Made by a program: the position numbers and the translations under genes. The notes beneath the pieces are model-generated. The model had not been told where the DNA came from and did no database searches. It saw nothing but the letters and a program-made list of their open reading frames with translations. From Nymphaea colorata (lineage: Eukaryota; Streptophyta; Magnoliopsida; Nymphaeales; Nymphaeaceae), in assembly GCF_008831285.2 (NCBI RefSeq), contig NC_045146.1:13223289-13261148 (forward strand): 37,860 bases of DNA. The letters are read 5' to 3'. Below, in pieces: positions 1-14,200 of this stretch (position 1 is its first letter; the number at the start of each line of letters is the position of its first letter).

Positions 1-2
1 TG

Positions 3-2247
3 TCCAATATTGCAAAAACTTCTGGGGCAAATGTTGGTTTGTTCAGTCCCAATTTTTTCCTTCATTTCTTGGACAGATTTATGCCTTATGAATGGAAATG
101 CCAGGATATTGTCGTATTTGAACCGGAAAACAATGTAAGCCAGCCCAGTGCTTGCTGGTTTGTGATTTTTTGGCAGTATCTACGAGAACAATGTGATGAC
201 CTGTCGATCTTCCATGAGTGGCCAATATTTCCAGTGTTACCTAGACATTTATGCAGAGCTTCTGAAACGTCAAGATTGACAAATGCAGCAAATCTATCTG
301 ATACTTTGAAGAACATCCTAGTTACGATTGGGTGTAAAATACTAAACCCCGAGTACCAAATAGGGCATCCCCAATTGACTCTTTACATTCATGAAGCAAA
401 CGGTGCTGGCATTTTGGATGCAATTTTTGATGCAGTTACTTCAAGCTGTGAGGGCTTGCTGACAATATTTCAAAAATTTAGTCCAGCTGAGAAAGATGAA
501 CTTCGGCAATATCTTCTTGATCCAAAGTGGTACCTTGGATATGGAGTTTCAAAGTCTTACATCAACAAGTGTAGGATGATCCCAATGTATAGGGTTTACA
601 GTGAAGGATCCACTGATCTTTGTGTATTTTCGGATCTGGAATGGTCTAGGAAGTTCCTACCACCCCTTGGTGTTGCTGACTGCCTTCTTGGTAATGAGTT
701 CATTAAATGTTTGTCAAACAGTGAAGAAGACATCTTGTCTAGATATTATGGGATTCAACGTATGGAAAGAGCTTTATTTTACAAGCAAAAGGTGTTGACA
801 AGGACTGCTGAACTGCTGCCTGAGGTTCGAGATTCTTTGATGCTCTCAATTTTGCAAGATCTGCCTCAACTTTGTGTGCAGGATCCATCTTTTAGAGAAA
901 CCTTGAGGAGCTTGGAATTTGTCCCAACACTAAGTGAAAATCTCAAGTGTCCTCAGGTGCTTTATGATCCACGCAATGAAGAGTTATATGCTCTTCTTGA
1001 AGATTCAGGCAGTTTTCCCTGTGGGAAATTTCAGGACCCTGAAGTGCTAGACATGCTTCAGAGTTTGGGCCTGCAAACGTCTGTATCTCTTGATGCAGTT
1101 GTTGAAAGTGCCCGCCAGATTGAATTGTTGATGCATGCTGATCCTATGAAAGCATATTCAAGGGGCAAGGTGCTTCTTTCATACCTAGAGGTAAATGCGA
1201 ACAAATGGTTACTTAATAATAGTCCACTGTTACTCAACAAAATGCTTTCAAAGGTTGCAATGACATTCAAGTCTGCTTCCACCTCTCAAGAAACTAATTT
1301 GGCAAAATTTTGGAATGACCTCAGGATGATAAGCTGGTGCCCTGTTATGGCTAGTCCTCCTTATGCAGCCTTGCCATGGCCTAGTGCAACTTCAACAGTT
1401 GCTCCACCCAAGCTGGTCCGCTTACAAGAAGACATGTGGCTTGTTTCAGCAAGCATGCGTATATTAGATGGAGGATGCTCCTCAACTTCATTATCTGTTG
1501 GTCTCGGTTGGTCATGTCCTCCTGGGGGAAACATAATTGCAGCCCAACTACTTGAACTGGGAAAGAACAATGAGAACGTGACTGATCAGATTCTTCGACA
1601 GGAACTGGCATTAGCAATGCCAAAAATATATGCAATATTGATGGCCATGATTGGCAAGGATGAGATGGATATTGTGAGAGCCATCCTTGAAGGGAGTCGT
1701 TGGATATGGGTGGGAGATGGGTTTGCAACAGTTGACGAAGTAGTTTTAAGTGGTCCTTTCCATCTGGCACCTTATGTACGTGTTATTCCTATTGATTTGG
1801 CTGTCTTTAGGGACTTCTTTTTGGAGCTAGGAATAAGGGAAACATTGAAGCCTGCTGATTATTCTAATATACTTTCTAAAATGGCCACAAGAAATGCTGG
1901 AAAGCCACTGAACCAACAAGAGCTCAGAGTGGCACTTATGGTTGTGCAACATCTTGCAGAGATTCAATTTCAGGATCAGAACCTTCTGACCTATTTACCC
2001 AATGTGTCATCAAGATTAATGCTTGCAAGTGAGCTGGTGTACAATGATGCTCCTTGGTTACTTGACAGTGAAAATGGTTCACTTGAGGAAGATTCAATGG
2101 CCTTAACTGCAAAATCAAAGCTTTACAAATTTGTGCATAACAGCATATCCAATGATGTTGCTGGGAGATTTGGCGTGCGGTCTCTCCGTAGGCTGCTACT
2201 TGCAGAAAGTGCAGATTCAATGAACTTGGGTTTGTCTGATGTAGCTG
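3..2247 (+). other. C-terminal part of sacsin repeat region 1
   Basis: This stretch encodes the tail of the first sacsin repeat. It shares ordered motifs with the later repeats: a WPIFPV block near 220, YDPRNEELYALL near 963, GLQTSVSLDAVVESAR near 1068, WCPVMASPP near 1337, and VHNSISNDVAGRFGVRSLR near 2133. The same motifs recur, diverged, around 4440, 6954, 7050, 7411 and 8200. The ATP-binding domain that should start this repeat lies left of the window. Confidence 0.8.
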
Positions 2248-5200
2248 AAGCTTTTGGACAGCATGAGGCCTTGACAACTAGGCTTAAACATATACTTGAA
2301 ATGTATGCAGATGGGCCTGGTATCTTGTTTGAGCTTGTGCAGAATGCAGATGATGCAGGAGCTTCAGAAGTGGTGTTTCTCCTAGATAGAACTCAATATG
2401 GAACTTCATCAATTTTGTCTCCCGAAATGGCGGATTGGCAGGGCCCGGCTCTTTATTGTTTTAATGATTCTGTCTTTAGTCCACAAGACCTTCATGCAAT
2501 TTCACGAATTGGTCAAGACAGTAAATTTGAAAAGCCTTTTACAATTGGAAGATTTGGGCTTGGATTCAACTGTGTTTATCATTTTACTGACATCCCTGGA
2601 TTTGTGTCTGGAGAAAACATTGTCATTTTTGACCCTCATGCATGTAATTTACCTGGAATTTCCCCTGCAAACCCAGGGTTGAGAATAAAGTTTGTAGGGC
2701 GAACTATCTTAGAACAGTTTCCTGACCAGTTTTCTCCATTTTTGCATTTTGGATGTGACTTGAAGCATCCCTTTCCAGGGACCCTCTTTCGATTTCCTCT
2801 AAGAAATAAAAATGCTGCTTCCCGTAGCCATATAAAGAAAGAAAGCTACTCACCAGAGGACGTCTGCTCACTCTTTTCATCGTTTACTGAAGCTGTTGTC
2901 GAGACATTACTTTTCCTTCGAAATGTGAAAACTATATCAATATTTGTGAAGGATGGCCTCAGCCATGAAATGTTACCTGTTCATCGTGTTTCCAGGCACA
3001 ACATCCAACAATCTAGCAAACCCCAGTCAATAGACCCATTGCTTGACTTTATCCATGGAAAACAGCAGAATAGTTTGGACAAAGTCCAGTTCTATGAAAA
3101 GTTGAGTAAAGTTGTAGACATAGATTTGCCTTGGTACTGTGAGAAGGTCGTACTAAACGAGCAAACTCCTTCTGGTGACAAATTGCATTTCTGGATAAAA
3201 AGTGAATGTTTAGGTGGTGGACATGCTAAGGTTTTATCTGTGACTTCAGAAAACAGATCTCTTAATTTCATTCCATGGGCAAGTGTTGCTGCATATCTTC
3301 ATTCATGTGACAGAAGTGCGCTGGAAGATTGGCTGGGCACTGAAAGAGAAATCAATGGCAACCTTCTGCACCAATTTCAGTTGCCAGCAACTTCACTTCA
3401 GAGATTAAGCAAGTTTGAAGGCCGTGCTTTTTGCTTTCTCCCACTGCCCATAAGCACTGGTCTCCCAGTTCATATTAACTCATACTTTGAGTTGTCATCA
3501 AACAGAAGGGACATTTGGTTTGGTAATGACATGACAGGGTGTGGAAAAGTTCGATCTGATTGGAATATTTCCCTTCTTGAAGATGTTGCTGCTCCTGCCT
3601 ATGGATACTTGCTTGCAGAAATTGCAAAAGAGATAGGCCCCTGTGACTTGTATTTTTCATTTTGGCCCACAGAAGTAGGACCTGAGCCATGGGCATCCAT
3701 GGTGAGGAAATTCTATTCATGCATCACAGGTCTGCAGCTCCATATCCTATATAGCAAAGTGAGAGGTGGCCAATGGGTATCAGCAAAACAGGCTGTTTTT
3801 CCTGATTATACTTTTTCTGAGACAGTTGAACTTTCAGAAGTGCTCTCAGAAGCAGGTTTACCTTTGGTTAGTGTGTCTCAGCAGCTTGTGGAGCATTTCA
3901 TGAGATCATGCCCAGGGTTGCATTTTCTTACACCTCAACTGTTAAGGACCTTGTTGATTCGACGTAAACGTGGATTTAAAAACCATGATGCAATGATCTT
4001 GACCTTAAAATACTGCTTGAGTGATATACAAGAACCAATTGTTTCTGACAAGTTGTATGGGTTACCGTTGCTTCCACTTGCAACTGGTCAATTTGCAGTT
4101 TTCACTAAGCGTGGACAAGGTGAAAAAATTTTTGTTACCACTCAAAACGAGTATGACCTTCTCAAGGACTTTGTACCTCATCTTTTAGTGGATCTTAGCA
4201 TTTCAGAGGAGATATTTAGAAAGCTGCAATCAATAGCACAAGCTGGAGATTCAAGCCTTTCCTCACTGACATGCTATTTACTTGAGGAGCTTTTGATTAA
4301 GGTCCTACCAGCGGGGTGGAAACAAACAAAACAGGTAGTTTGGAACCCAGGACATCAAGGACACCCAAGTGTGGATTGGATGGGATTGTTGTGGACCTAT
4401 TTAAAGTTGTCGTGTAATGACCTTTCAATATTTGCTCCATGGCCCATCTTGCCTACTGGGAATGGCTACCTTTTTCAAATTGTTAAAGATTCAAATGTTA
4501 TAAAGGATGATGGGTGGAGTGAGAACATGTATTCATTGTTGCAGAAGGTGGGTTGTATATTTTTGAGGTCTGACTTGGGGATAGATCACCCTCAGCTGTC
4601 AGACTTTGTGCAAGATGCGTCTGCATCTGGTGTTTTAAATGCTTTTCTTGCAATTTGTGGTGAGGTACACAAGGTTGAGGAACTTCTTGGTAGTGCATTG
4701 GATGGGGAAAGACGTGAACTTCGAAGTTTTCTGTTGCAGTCAAAGTGGTTTCAAGGAGATCAAATGAAACCACTTCACATTGATCTAATCAAGTCTCTTC
4801 CTATCTTTGAAACATATAGGAGTAGAAACTTTGTCAGCTTGCAGAATCCTGTTAAATGGCTGAGGCCAGAAGGTTTGCATGAGGATCTTATGGATGACAA
4901 CTTCATTCGTTCAGAATCTGATAGGGAAAAGGCTATTCTGAAAAGTTATCTGTATGTCAAGGAACCATCAAAAATTGAGTTTTATCAAGACAACCTGTTG
5001 AATCGTATGTCAGATTTCATCTTGCATCCGAATATCCTCTCAACAATTCTGCATGATATAAATCTTTTTATTACAGAAGATTCTGATAGTACACTTTTAC
5101 TTTCAGAAATCCCTTTCGTTCTCACAGCTAACGGTTCTTGGCAACCTCCTTCTAGGTTTGGTCTTTCTATCCATGTCTCTCTTGTTATCATTAGTATATC

Positions 5201-8200
5201 TTAGAATATGGTTTCATGTTTTCCAGATTTGTTCACCTTCGATGTTACATTAGCAAACCAAATTGTAGTGGATGGATCCACACAATCTGCTAGTCATCTC
5301 ACTGATGTATTTATGCATGATATTCAACAATATTCACAACATGCAAAATGCGTATATGAAATCATGCCTATACTTCAGCAGTAACAATTAACTCATGATG
5401 CAATTTTAGGTACAATGTGCTGCAGTGGCTCTTACTTGGATCATTGTTATATGTTTATCTTGATTTCCAACAGGTTACTAATCTTTTTCTATTTTTATTC
5501 TATTTACTTTCTAGAAAGTAGAAACCAACTCAGATAGATTAATTGAACTTAGGGTTGTCAGTGGGCCCATTTATTAGTAACTGACTAGTGACTTTGAGAG
5601 AAAAGAGGATGAGAGAACTTGATTGTCACTGACCAACTAACAATGCCTTCGGTTCCTCATCCTCTGCCTTCAAGTTGTGCAATAAGAGTGATGGCTTTCC
5701 TTATACGCATGCACATAAAAAAAAAAGAGAAATAGACCCACTAACGATGCCTTCAGTTCCTGATCATCTGCCGTCAAGTTGTGAAACAGGAGTAATAAAG
5801 CTCCTTGTTTGATTTATAGTTTTATACAGACAGACAACCAGTGACATCAGCTGGAAATACATGTCTTCAAGCTTTCAGCAAAGGAATTGGGTTCTACTAC
5901 GAGACAGTGGGGATGGGCACTTGGAGGGTTGATGGCAGGAAAGCTGATGGTGGAGATGCTTGTGTAAATGTAGAAATATATTTTGTGGAATAGCATTAAA
6001 ACATTGGTTCTAGGATGGAAGTTAGATTAGTTAATATATAGTTGAATTTGAAGTTAGATTTACAGGAAACTGTCAAAGTATATTCATTGCTTAGGCAAAA
6101 GTAGAGGTCTACAAATGCAACATATGGCGGCAGTGAACATTAATGAAATTAAATATATGGTGAATACCTTTTTATATATTTAAATGATGATAGAATCAGG
6201 ATGTGACTGGGAAGAACCTGAAAACGCCTCCAAAAACTGAGTTACTTTTCACATACAAATGGAAAAAGAGAAAGCATTAAAGGTGGTTGGCCATGTGTTG
6301 TGGATTGAATATCTGACCAGACTTTGACTTCAAAGAAACTGCCAAGCTTTTAAATCAGAGTGCACTGCAAAGCTCATGGAGTGGTGATAGACTGATGCTA
6401 AAGAAGTGAGTAAAGCATTTTTAATGATCAGTTAGATTTATACTAAGATGAGGTCATGCATAAAGTAGTGACAACTGTGTCAACCAAGTCTCAGTCATTT
6501 GGATTGTCGAAATGTGTAGCTGAGATCCTCAACAAATGGGAGTCTTTCTTTTCTTTTTTAGGGCATTTCACCATCTCATAAATGGAGCTCATATTCTGAC
6601 CTTTTTTTTTGCTTGGGCCATCTCATCCACACATCTCCGTGCATCCAATAATGAATATATATATATATATATATATATGAAAATTTTCATGCATGACAAA
6701 ATAGTAACCTTTTCATGCATTAGCACTTGAAACAAACCTTTGTTTGTGAAAGCTACTGATTGAAGGCTTATTTGCTAATGTTTGGTTTCCTTACAGGTTA
6801 TTATCCATGTATCACTGATGCACTGTATATTTTTTAACATTTTCTTTGTCCAGTCATAGGTACATTGTTATAAGTTTTAACCTACCTATGCACTTATGGA
6901 TGTTAGCTGAATTCTTGTGTATACCTTTACCCATATTTTTCTACCTGCAGGCTGTATGATCCACGAGTACCTGGTTTACTGAAGTTATTGAATAAAGAAA
7001 CTTTCTTTCCTTCAGAGGAATTTTTGAAGGCGAACGCTCTTGATACTTTGGTTAGTTTTGGGCTTCAGACATGCTTGAGCTTTAAAGGGTTGCTTGATTG
7101 TGCCAGGTCAGTGTCTATTTGTAACCCAGAGGATATTGAAGCACTGCATGGTGGAAAAAGATTGCTCGCTTGTTTGGATGCTGTTGCTTTTGAACTTGAA
7201 AAAACTAAAGAAAATAAAGGTATCAACAAACTTCATGATCCAATTTCTCTGCATGAGACTGAACAATTAACTACAACAGAGGATGTTTCTCCTGGGAAAG
7301 TATATGAAGCTCCACCAAGTGGGTTGGATTTGGATATTCAAACTTGCCTACACAGTATGGTCTATGACCAATCAGAACAGGAATTTTGGTCCGAATTACT
7401 TGAGATTTCTTGGTGTCCTGTTTATATTAATCCGCCAGTGGAAGGATTACCTTGGTCTGCTTGCAGCACCCGAGTTGCACCACCGAATTTGGTGAGGCCC
7501 AAGTCACAGATGTGGCTGGTTTCATTCACTACTCGAATTCTAGATGGCGAATGCTTTTCAGAGTACCTTCAAGAAAAAGTTGGTTGGTCCAAAGTGCCGG
7601 ATATTAGTGTTTTGTCCTTTCAGTTGGTGGAAATATCAAAGTCCTATTGTCAAGCAAAAATGCAGTCTGATGGTAGAAGACAGATTCCTGATGCTTTATT
7701 ACAGGAGCAGATCCCAACTCTTTACTCAAAGTTACAGGAGTATGTTGGAAAAGATGATTTTGAAGTCTTAAAATCTGCTTTGGATGGAGTCCCATGGGTT
7801 TGGATTGGTGACAACTTTGTTTTGCCTAATGCTCTGGCATTTGACTCGCCAGTGAAATATCATCCTTACTTATATGCTGTACCCTCTGAATTGTCTAGAT
7901 TTAGGGTTCTGCTTTCCAACTTAGGTGTGAAGGACTCCTTTGATCTTTTAGACTATGTTCAAGTTTTGCAAAGAGTGCAATGTGATATGAATGGTTCACC
8001 GTTATCAGCTGAATGTTTAAGCTTCGTCCATCGTGTCCTTGAAGCTGTAGCAGATTTTTATGCAGATAAATCATCTCCTGATGCACTGGTGACTTCACTA
8101 TTGGTGCCTGACTCTAATGGAGTTCTGACACGTGCAGCAGATCTAGTCTACAATGATGCTCCCTGGATGGATAAAATCGCTCTCGAGGCTAAAAAGTTGG

Positions 8201-11200
8201 TACATCCAACTATCAGCAATGATCTAGCAGGCCATCTTGGACTGCAGTCCCTTCGGTTTATGTCTTTGGTTAATGAAAATATGACGAGACATTTACCATG
8301 TATGGATTATGGAAAGGTACATGAATTGCTGGAACTGTATGGGGATGATAAATTTTTGATATTTGATTTGCTAGAGTTGGCTGATTGCTGCAAAGCGACA
8401 AAGCTGCATGTGATATTTGACAAACGTGATCATCCCAGGCTGTCCCTTTTACAACATAATCTAGGTCAGAATAATCTTCACGCTCTCTGTCAATTAATGT
8501 TACTTTATTTCTTGACTACTTGTCTAGGTGCAGTTTTTACACACTTAAAACATTATCCTGTGCAGCATGTCATTGGCACTTACTTTATGTCTTGAGTATT
8601 TGTTTAACTGCAATTGTTTACACACTTAATTATCTTGTGCAGCATGTCATTGGCTTGAGAACCAGAAGTGTAGACTAACTATTGGTTAATGTATCAGGTG
8701 AATTTCAAGGGCCTGCTGTGACTGTTGTCCTGGAAGGGGTGACATTGAGTATGCAAGAAGTATGCAACCTCCATCTTCTTCCTCCTTGGAAGCTTCAAGG
8801 AACCACACTTACTTATGGTTTGGGGCTCCTTAGTTGTTATTGGATAAGCAATCTCCAAGTCATTACTTCTGGTGGTGCTTTGTACATGTTTGATCCTCAC
8901 GGTTCAGTTCTCAGTCCAAGTCAGACTTCGTCTGGGAAAATGTATTCTTTGTTTGGTACGCAATTGAGTTCCCTTCTTTTGTATTTAGTTGCTACAAGGA
9001 TGAAATGGATGTGTTAGACAAACACGCTACACATGCATCAGTTATTTAATGCTTGGCATAATTTGGAAATCTCCCCCTTATATGCATCAATCTAAATTTT
9101 AAGTTACCTTGTGTAATGCAAGCATGTTTATATGGAGCTACAAAACTTTTTAATGAGATGTTAAATGCAACAAGTGTAACAAACTAAACTAAATAGGAAA
9201 TTGACTGAAGGACAATTATATATGCCGACCTTGGATTTAATTCTTCTATTGATACAACAGATATAGCTAGGATCACCACGGCATAACAAGAGGGCAAAGG
9301 GAAAAACACTTCCTTATGTTTGGGTAAATCAACTAGTGAACCGATCCAGTTAGACTTCACATATTGTTCATCATGAAATTTATTCATGTCTGCTTTTGAT
9401 TTTTGAATTGTTGATGAGATGTGCATATGTCTGGCTGAGACTTTTGATTAATGTGTCAGTAAAAATTTTGCAATTTAGAAGTTCAAGTGAATTTTTCTTG
9501 CTTTTACATGTGGTTTTCTAGATATCTCCACAATTTTTACTCTGATCTGTATATCTACCAAGATTTTCAGTTCAGATGTCTCCAAAACTTTCGTTTTAAT
9601 CAAATATGTTTAGATAGTTACCAGTTGGAACTGGTATTATGCTAGTTTGCTGAGTCAAGTACCATAAACTGTTGGAGCTGAATCTGTCTTAGACACTTTT
9701 CAGCTAAATTTTCAAGCTTTGGTATATTATTTGAGATTAACACATGCTTTCAATAATCAACTTTATGTCTTTATCATTTTTGTATTTGAAGAAAAACTGT
9801 GTTTTTTGGTTTATGTTTATTTGTAAGAACGAGGAATCTTTAATTTATTTTCATACTAAAATATAGGTTTTTGTTTAAGTTGGATATGACATGAAAACAA
9901 ATAGTAATTGAGGTAGTAAACACAAGCAATGAATGCATCTTCCAGGAATCATATATATTATTCACTTTTTGTTTAGTAATAGTTCACGTTCTGTTCACTT
10001 CCTGTTCATCTTTATTTTGGCATACATCTAATTTAGTGGGTTGTGAGTCTTTTGAGTCTTTGTTTCATGCTTTAGAAGCTGGATCACATTGATGTGCTAG
10101 TCAAGCTGCTGAACCTATGTTCAATAGTTCATTAATGTGGGTGCTACTGCAGCTTGGGTGCATAAAGTTATGTGGTGCACAAACACAAAGTATACTTTCA
10201 TATACATGAATAAAGACATTATATATGTTGATGTATTCATTTAATGGACATACCTTATGGGCTATGTATCTGGTCAAGTGGTGTTGATATTGGTGTTGCA
10301 TACCTGATTTAGATATGCTGGATATGTAGGAATATCCATACTGCGGGATACGAGTGTAAGACAGCATACTAACCAGTCTATTATTGATGAGTTAAGGTAA
10401 TCCAGGATATTACAAAGGGCTTAGTCAGCAATGATTGGTGAGTCCATCTACTAGCTACTTGTGGGTTCATCAAAGATGTCATGCTACCCAAAAATTCATT
10501 TTCTTGTTAATCATTTCCTCTGTTGCCTTACAAGAACTCACTCCATAGATACCTCTGATCTTAGGTATCCTTGAACCCTTGATGACTGGTAAGGATCTTC
10601 TCAAATGTTCAACATCCTAACTTTCCTTGTCTTACTCAAAAGCTACCAGGCAACATGATAGTAACCAGAAAACAGATTTGTTCTCATGCACATGCATTCT
10701 TATAATGCAGTTATTTCTCTAAGGTTCGTGTGCGATCTTTTTAGTGGCATCCGCCGAACAATCTGAATGGGGTTTCAACTGAAAATGGTGGTGCAATTGT
10801 CTGAATTATATTTGAATACATTTCAAACCCTCAATCCCTCTGTGCAGTTTTTGGGATGTCTTCTGCTGATCTTATTATGCCACTTCTGTGTATCTAGAAA
10901 CTTTTTAGTAGAAGTAGTTGATTATTTCAAATATACATGATCAAACAATCATGCAGGAACTAATCTGATGGAGAGGTTCCGAGATCAATTTCAGCCAATG
11001 TTCATCAATGAGAAACTTTCATGTTCAGCGGCAGATTCAACTATTATTCGCATGCCCTTGTCATTGCAATGCATGTCAGAAGGTCTTGAGTCTGGTTCTA
11101 AGCGGATAATGGGCATCTTTGAGAATTTCATTGCTCATGCGTCATCATCTCTGTTATTCTTAAAGTCGGTTCTTGAGGTATTTCTATTCTGCTGCTATTG

Positions 11201-14200
11201 TAATTTTTTTTCTTATTGAGGCTGGTGAATGTGCATCTTCTCTCAGTCAACTTGCTATGTGATAGTTTGACATGGAGCTGCTGCTGCTGATCTCTTGGGA
11301 TTATTAATTAATTTCATTTTCTTGCACACTTGGAAATGATGCGCTCCTCTTGGATACACCATTTGGATATTTTGTGGATAAAGACTAATTCTGTTATCTA
11401 CTACATTATGCTTGATATTGTTGACTTTTTCTCATGTTTCCAGCACATTCTGATTTCAATGTTATCATCTATTGACTTCAGGTCTCATTATCAACATGGG
11501 AAGAGCCAAATTCGCAGCCATGCCAAGATTTTTCTGTTCATATTGATCCGTCATCTTCTGTATTGAGGAATCCTTTTCCAGAAAAGAAATGGAGAAAGTT
11601 TCAAATATCTAGGTTGTTTAATAGCTCAAGCCCTGCAACAAAGCTATACACCATAGATGTACATGTTTCTCATGGTGGTAATGAAGTAACTAAGAAATGG
11701 TTGGTAGTGCTTAGCCTTGGTTCTGGACAAACAAGAAATATGGCATTAGACAGGTATATTTACAATTGAAGCTAATGCATTTGTAACATGGATTGGAAAC
11801 TCATGCTCTGATTTTTTTTTTTTTTATGTAAATAAGGTTGTGCCATTACATTTTTTGTGGTGTTAGACAAAAAGCATGCTCCTTATTGCCCTTCACAACA
11901 ATGAAATAAAATATTATGTATATATATGATAAGTTAATTATGTTATCAATGATTTAGTATTCCCTTGGATAAACAATGTTACAACCAGCAGTTTCCAGGG
12001 AAAGATCCTTCATGACAAACTCCCATATGACGTGGGTGGATGGATCCATGCTACTTACTATGGTTTATTAGGACTTAGGAGTCATACTGAAAGAGCCAAA
12101 AGGACATACTACAGAGTGGTTGTAGTTGAGACTGCAGTTGCCTAAGTAATTTATGTTTTGATAACCAATTGCAAAATAAATATCTTTCAGCAATAATTGT
12201 CTTTTCAATTTTGGATGTGGGTTTGAATTGGATTTCCTTGTCATGTCTTCCCACCATTTTAGTGTGAAACAATTTCTTGGGAAAATTCTATATGTATTGA
12301 GTTTGGGTGTATTTGTGAATCTGTGTAATGAGAGTCCGACATTATCATCGGTGCAATACGGTGCCCTCTAATGTTTTAAGAGAGCGCTTGAAATTCAAGG
12401 CCTCTAAGCTTGAGAGTTTCTTACTTTTTGCAAACCATTACATCACGGGTTTTCATAATTTCTTCAGAGTCTCGCTGTTTTTTTTGTCTATTCACTAGCA
12501 GTGGCTATGAGTAAAAAGAAAATGCAGGAAAACTGCATTCTTGAGTAGTAAATATATTATGGAAAGACAAAGATTTTGGGTGCAAGATGGGAAAACACAT
12601 GAATCTTGGTGGAGCCTATCAATAAATGTGACTTGGCTATTGATCAAAGTTCAAACCATTGGAATAGGGCAAGGACTTGCATACTTCTTTCAAATTTATT
12701 GCTTTATCTCAAGAATCTTTTTTACAAAAGACCTGCAATAAACTTATTTCTATTAACTAAGCTACAAATGTTCTACTTTGGAACCTCCACAAACTTGTTG
12801 TTGTCATTTGTTATTTATACTGCAGCTTTCTAATTCCTTATAATGGTTGTCAGGCGTTATCTGTCATACAACTTAACACCAGTTGCTGGCATAGCAGCAC
12901 TTATATCTGAGAATGGACAGCCTGCTTCTGTACATACATCCAGCTGCATTTTGTCTCCTCTACCCCTTTCTGGCTCTATAAATATGCCAGTGACTGCTGT
13001 TGGTTATTTCCTTGTGTGCCATAATAGTGGACGGCATCTCTTCAGATCTCAAGATGGTCCTGCTTTGACTTTCTCACAATTAGATATGGGGAACCAGTTG
13101 ATAGTTTCATGGAACAAAGAACTGATGTCTTGTGTCCGTGACTCCTATGTTGAAATGATTCTAGAATTTCAAAGGCTTAAAAGGGATCCTTTGACTTCCC
13201 TTATGGATTCAGGGTCAGCTCATGCTGTGAGTTTGGTTTTGCATGCTTATGCAGAACGTGTCTACTCATTCTGGCCAAGGTCATGGATTGGTGTTTCCTC
13301 TTGTAAGGGATCAGAAACTGCTAACTTGAAATCACTCAAAGCACCTGATGCAGTCTGGCGTTGCTTAATTGAACAAGTGATATCACCTTTTTATGCACGC
13401 CTTGTTGCTCAGCCGGTTTGGCAACTTTATAGTGGAGGCTTTGTCAAAGCTGAAGAAGGTATGTTTCTGTCACAGCCAGAGAGTGGTCTAACTGACCCTT
13501 TCTCCTTAACTACAATATATAGCTTCATCAAGGAGCATTATCCTGTGTTTTCTGTACCTTCGGATTTGGTCCGAGAGATTCAATCTGTTGGCATTTCAGT
13601 GAAAGAAATCAAACCCAAGATGGTCAGAGATCTGCTGAAAGCTTCCTCCATCTCTACTATACGATCTGTTGAAACATATATTGATGTCCTTGACTATTCT
13701 GTATGTGATATTAAGCTGGACTTACCTAGTTCCTCTGATGCTGAAGCATCTCGAGAGCGAAATACACTGCAACAGATGAATATGGAGCAGCTACCAGGAA
13801 CTAGCAATTCAAATAGAGATGTTAATGCTCCCAGGTGGAGTACAAGCATGTCAACGTCTCATTATACAGTTACTCGGAGAGCTAGTGGTTCTGACGATGC
13901 ATTAGACATGGTAACAAGTCTTGGAAAAGCGTTGCTTGATTTTGGTAGAGGAGTTGTTGAAGACATTGGCAGGTCAGGCACTTTTTCAGTGGAACGAGAG
14001 GGTATACCACCAGTAGCTGCTGAGCTGAAGGGGTTGCCATTTCCCACTGCAACAAGGCATCTGGTGAAGTTAGGTGCTTCTGAACTATGGATTGGGAACA
14101 AGGATCAGCTACAATTGATGTTTCCATTAGCTGGGAAATTCATCCATCCACAGTGCCTTGAACGAAAAACATTGGCATCATTTTTCTGTGAAAAAATCAT

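Larger units (their letters stand above)
5156..6950 (+). other. Sacsin-like gene intron after exon 1 in window
   Basis: The donor is TCTAG|GTTTGG and the acceptor CTGCAG|GCTG. Splicing joins an AGG arginine codon and restores the conserved SRLYDPR context. The intron contains a spaced direct duplication (5631-5692 and 5735-5797) and a TA microsatellite (about 6655-6678). No other gene was seen. Confidence 0.85.

Noticed and set aside
5156-5204. Continuation of the long first exon to a stop at 5204
   Set aside because: The tail FGLSIHVSLVIISIS has no sacsin similarity, whereas a GT donor at 5156 joined to the acceptor at 6950 restores the conserved LYDPR context in the right phase.
8465-8595. 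Read-through of exon 2 to a stop at 8595
   Set aside because: Splicing from 8464 to 8698 continues the SRR3 pattern (EFQGPAVTVVLEG), while the read-through is unlike any sacsin repeat.
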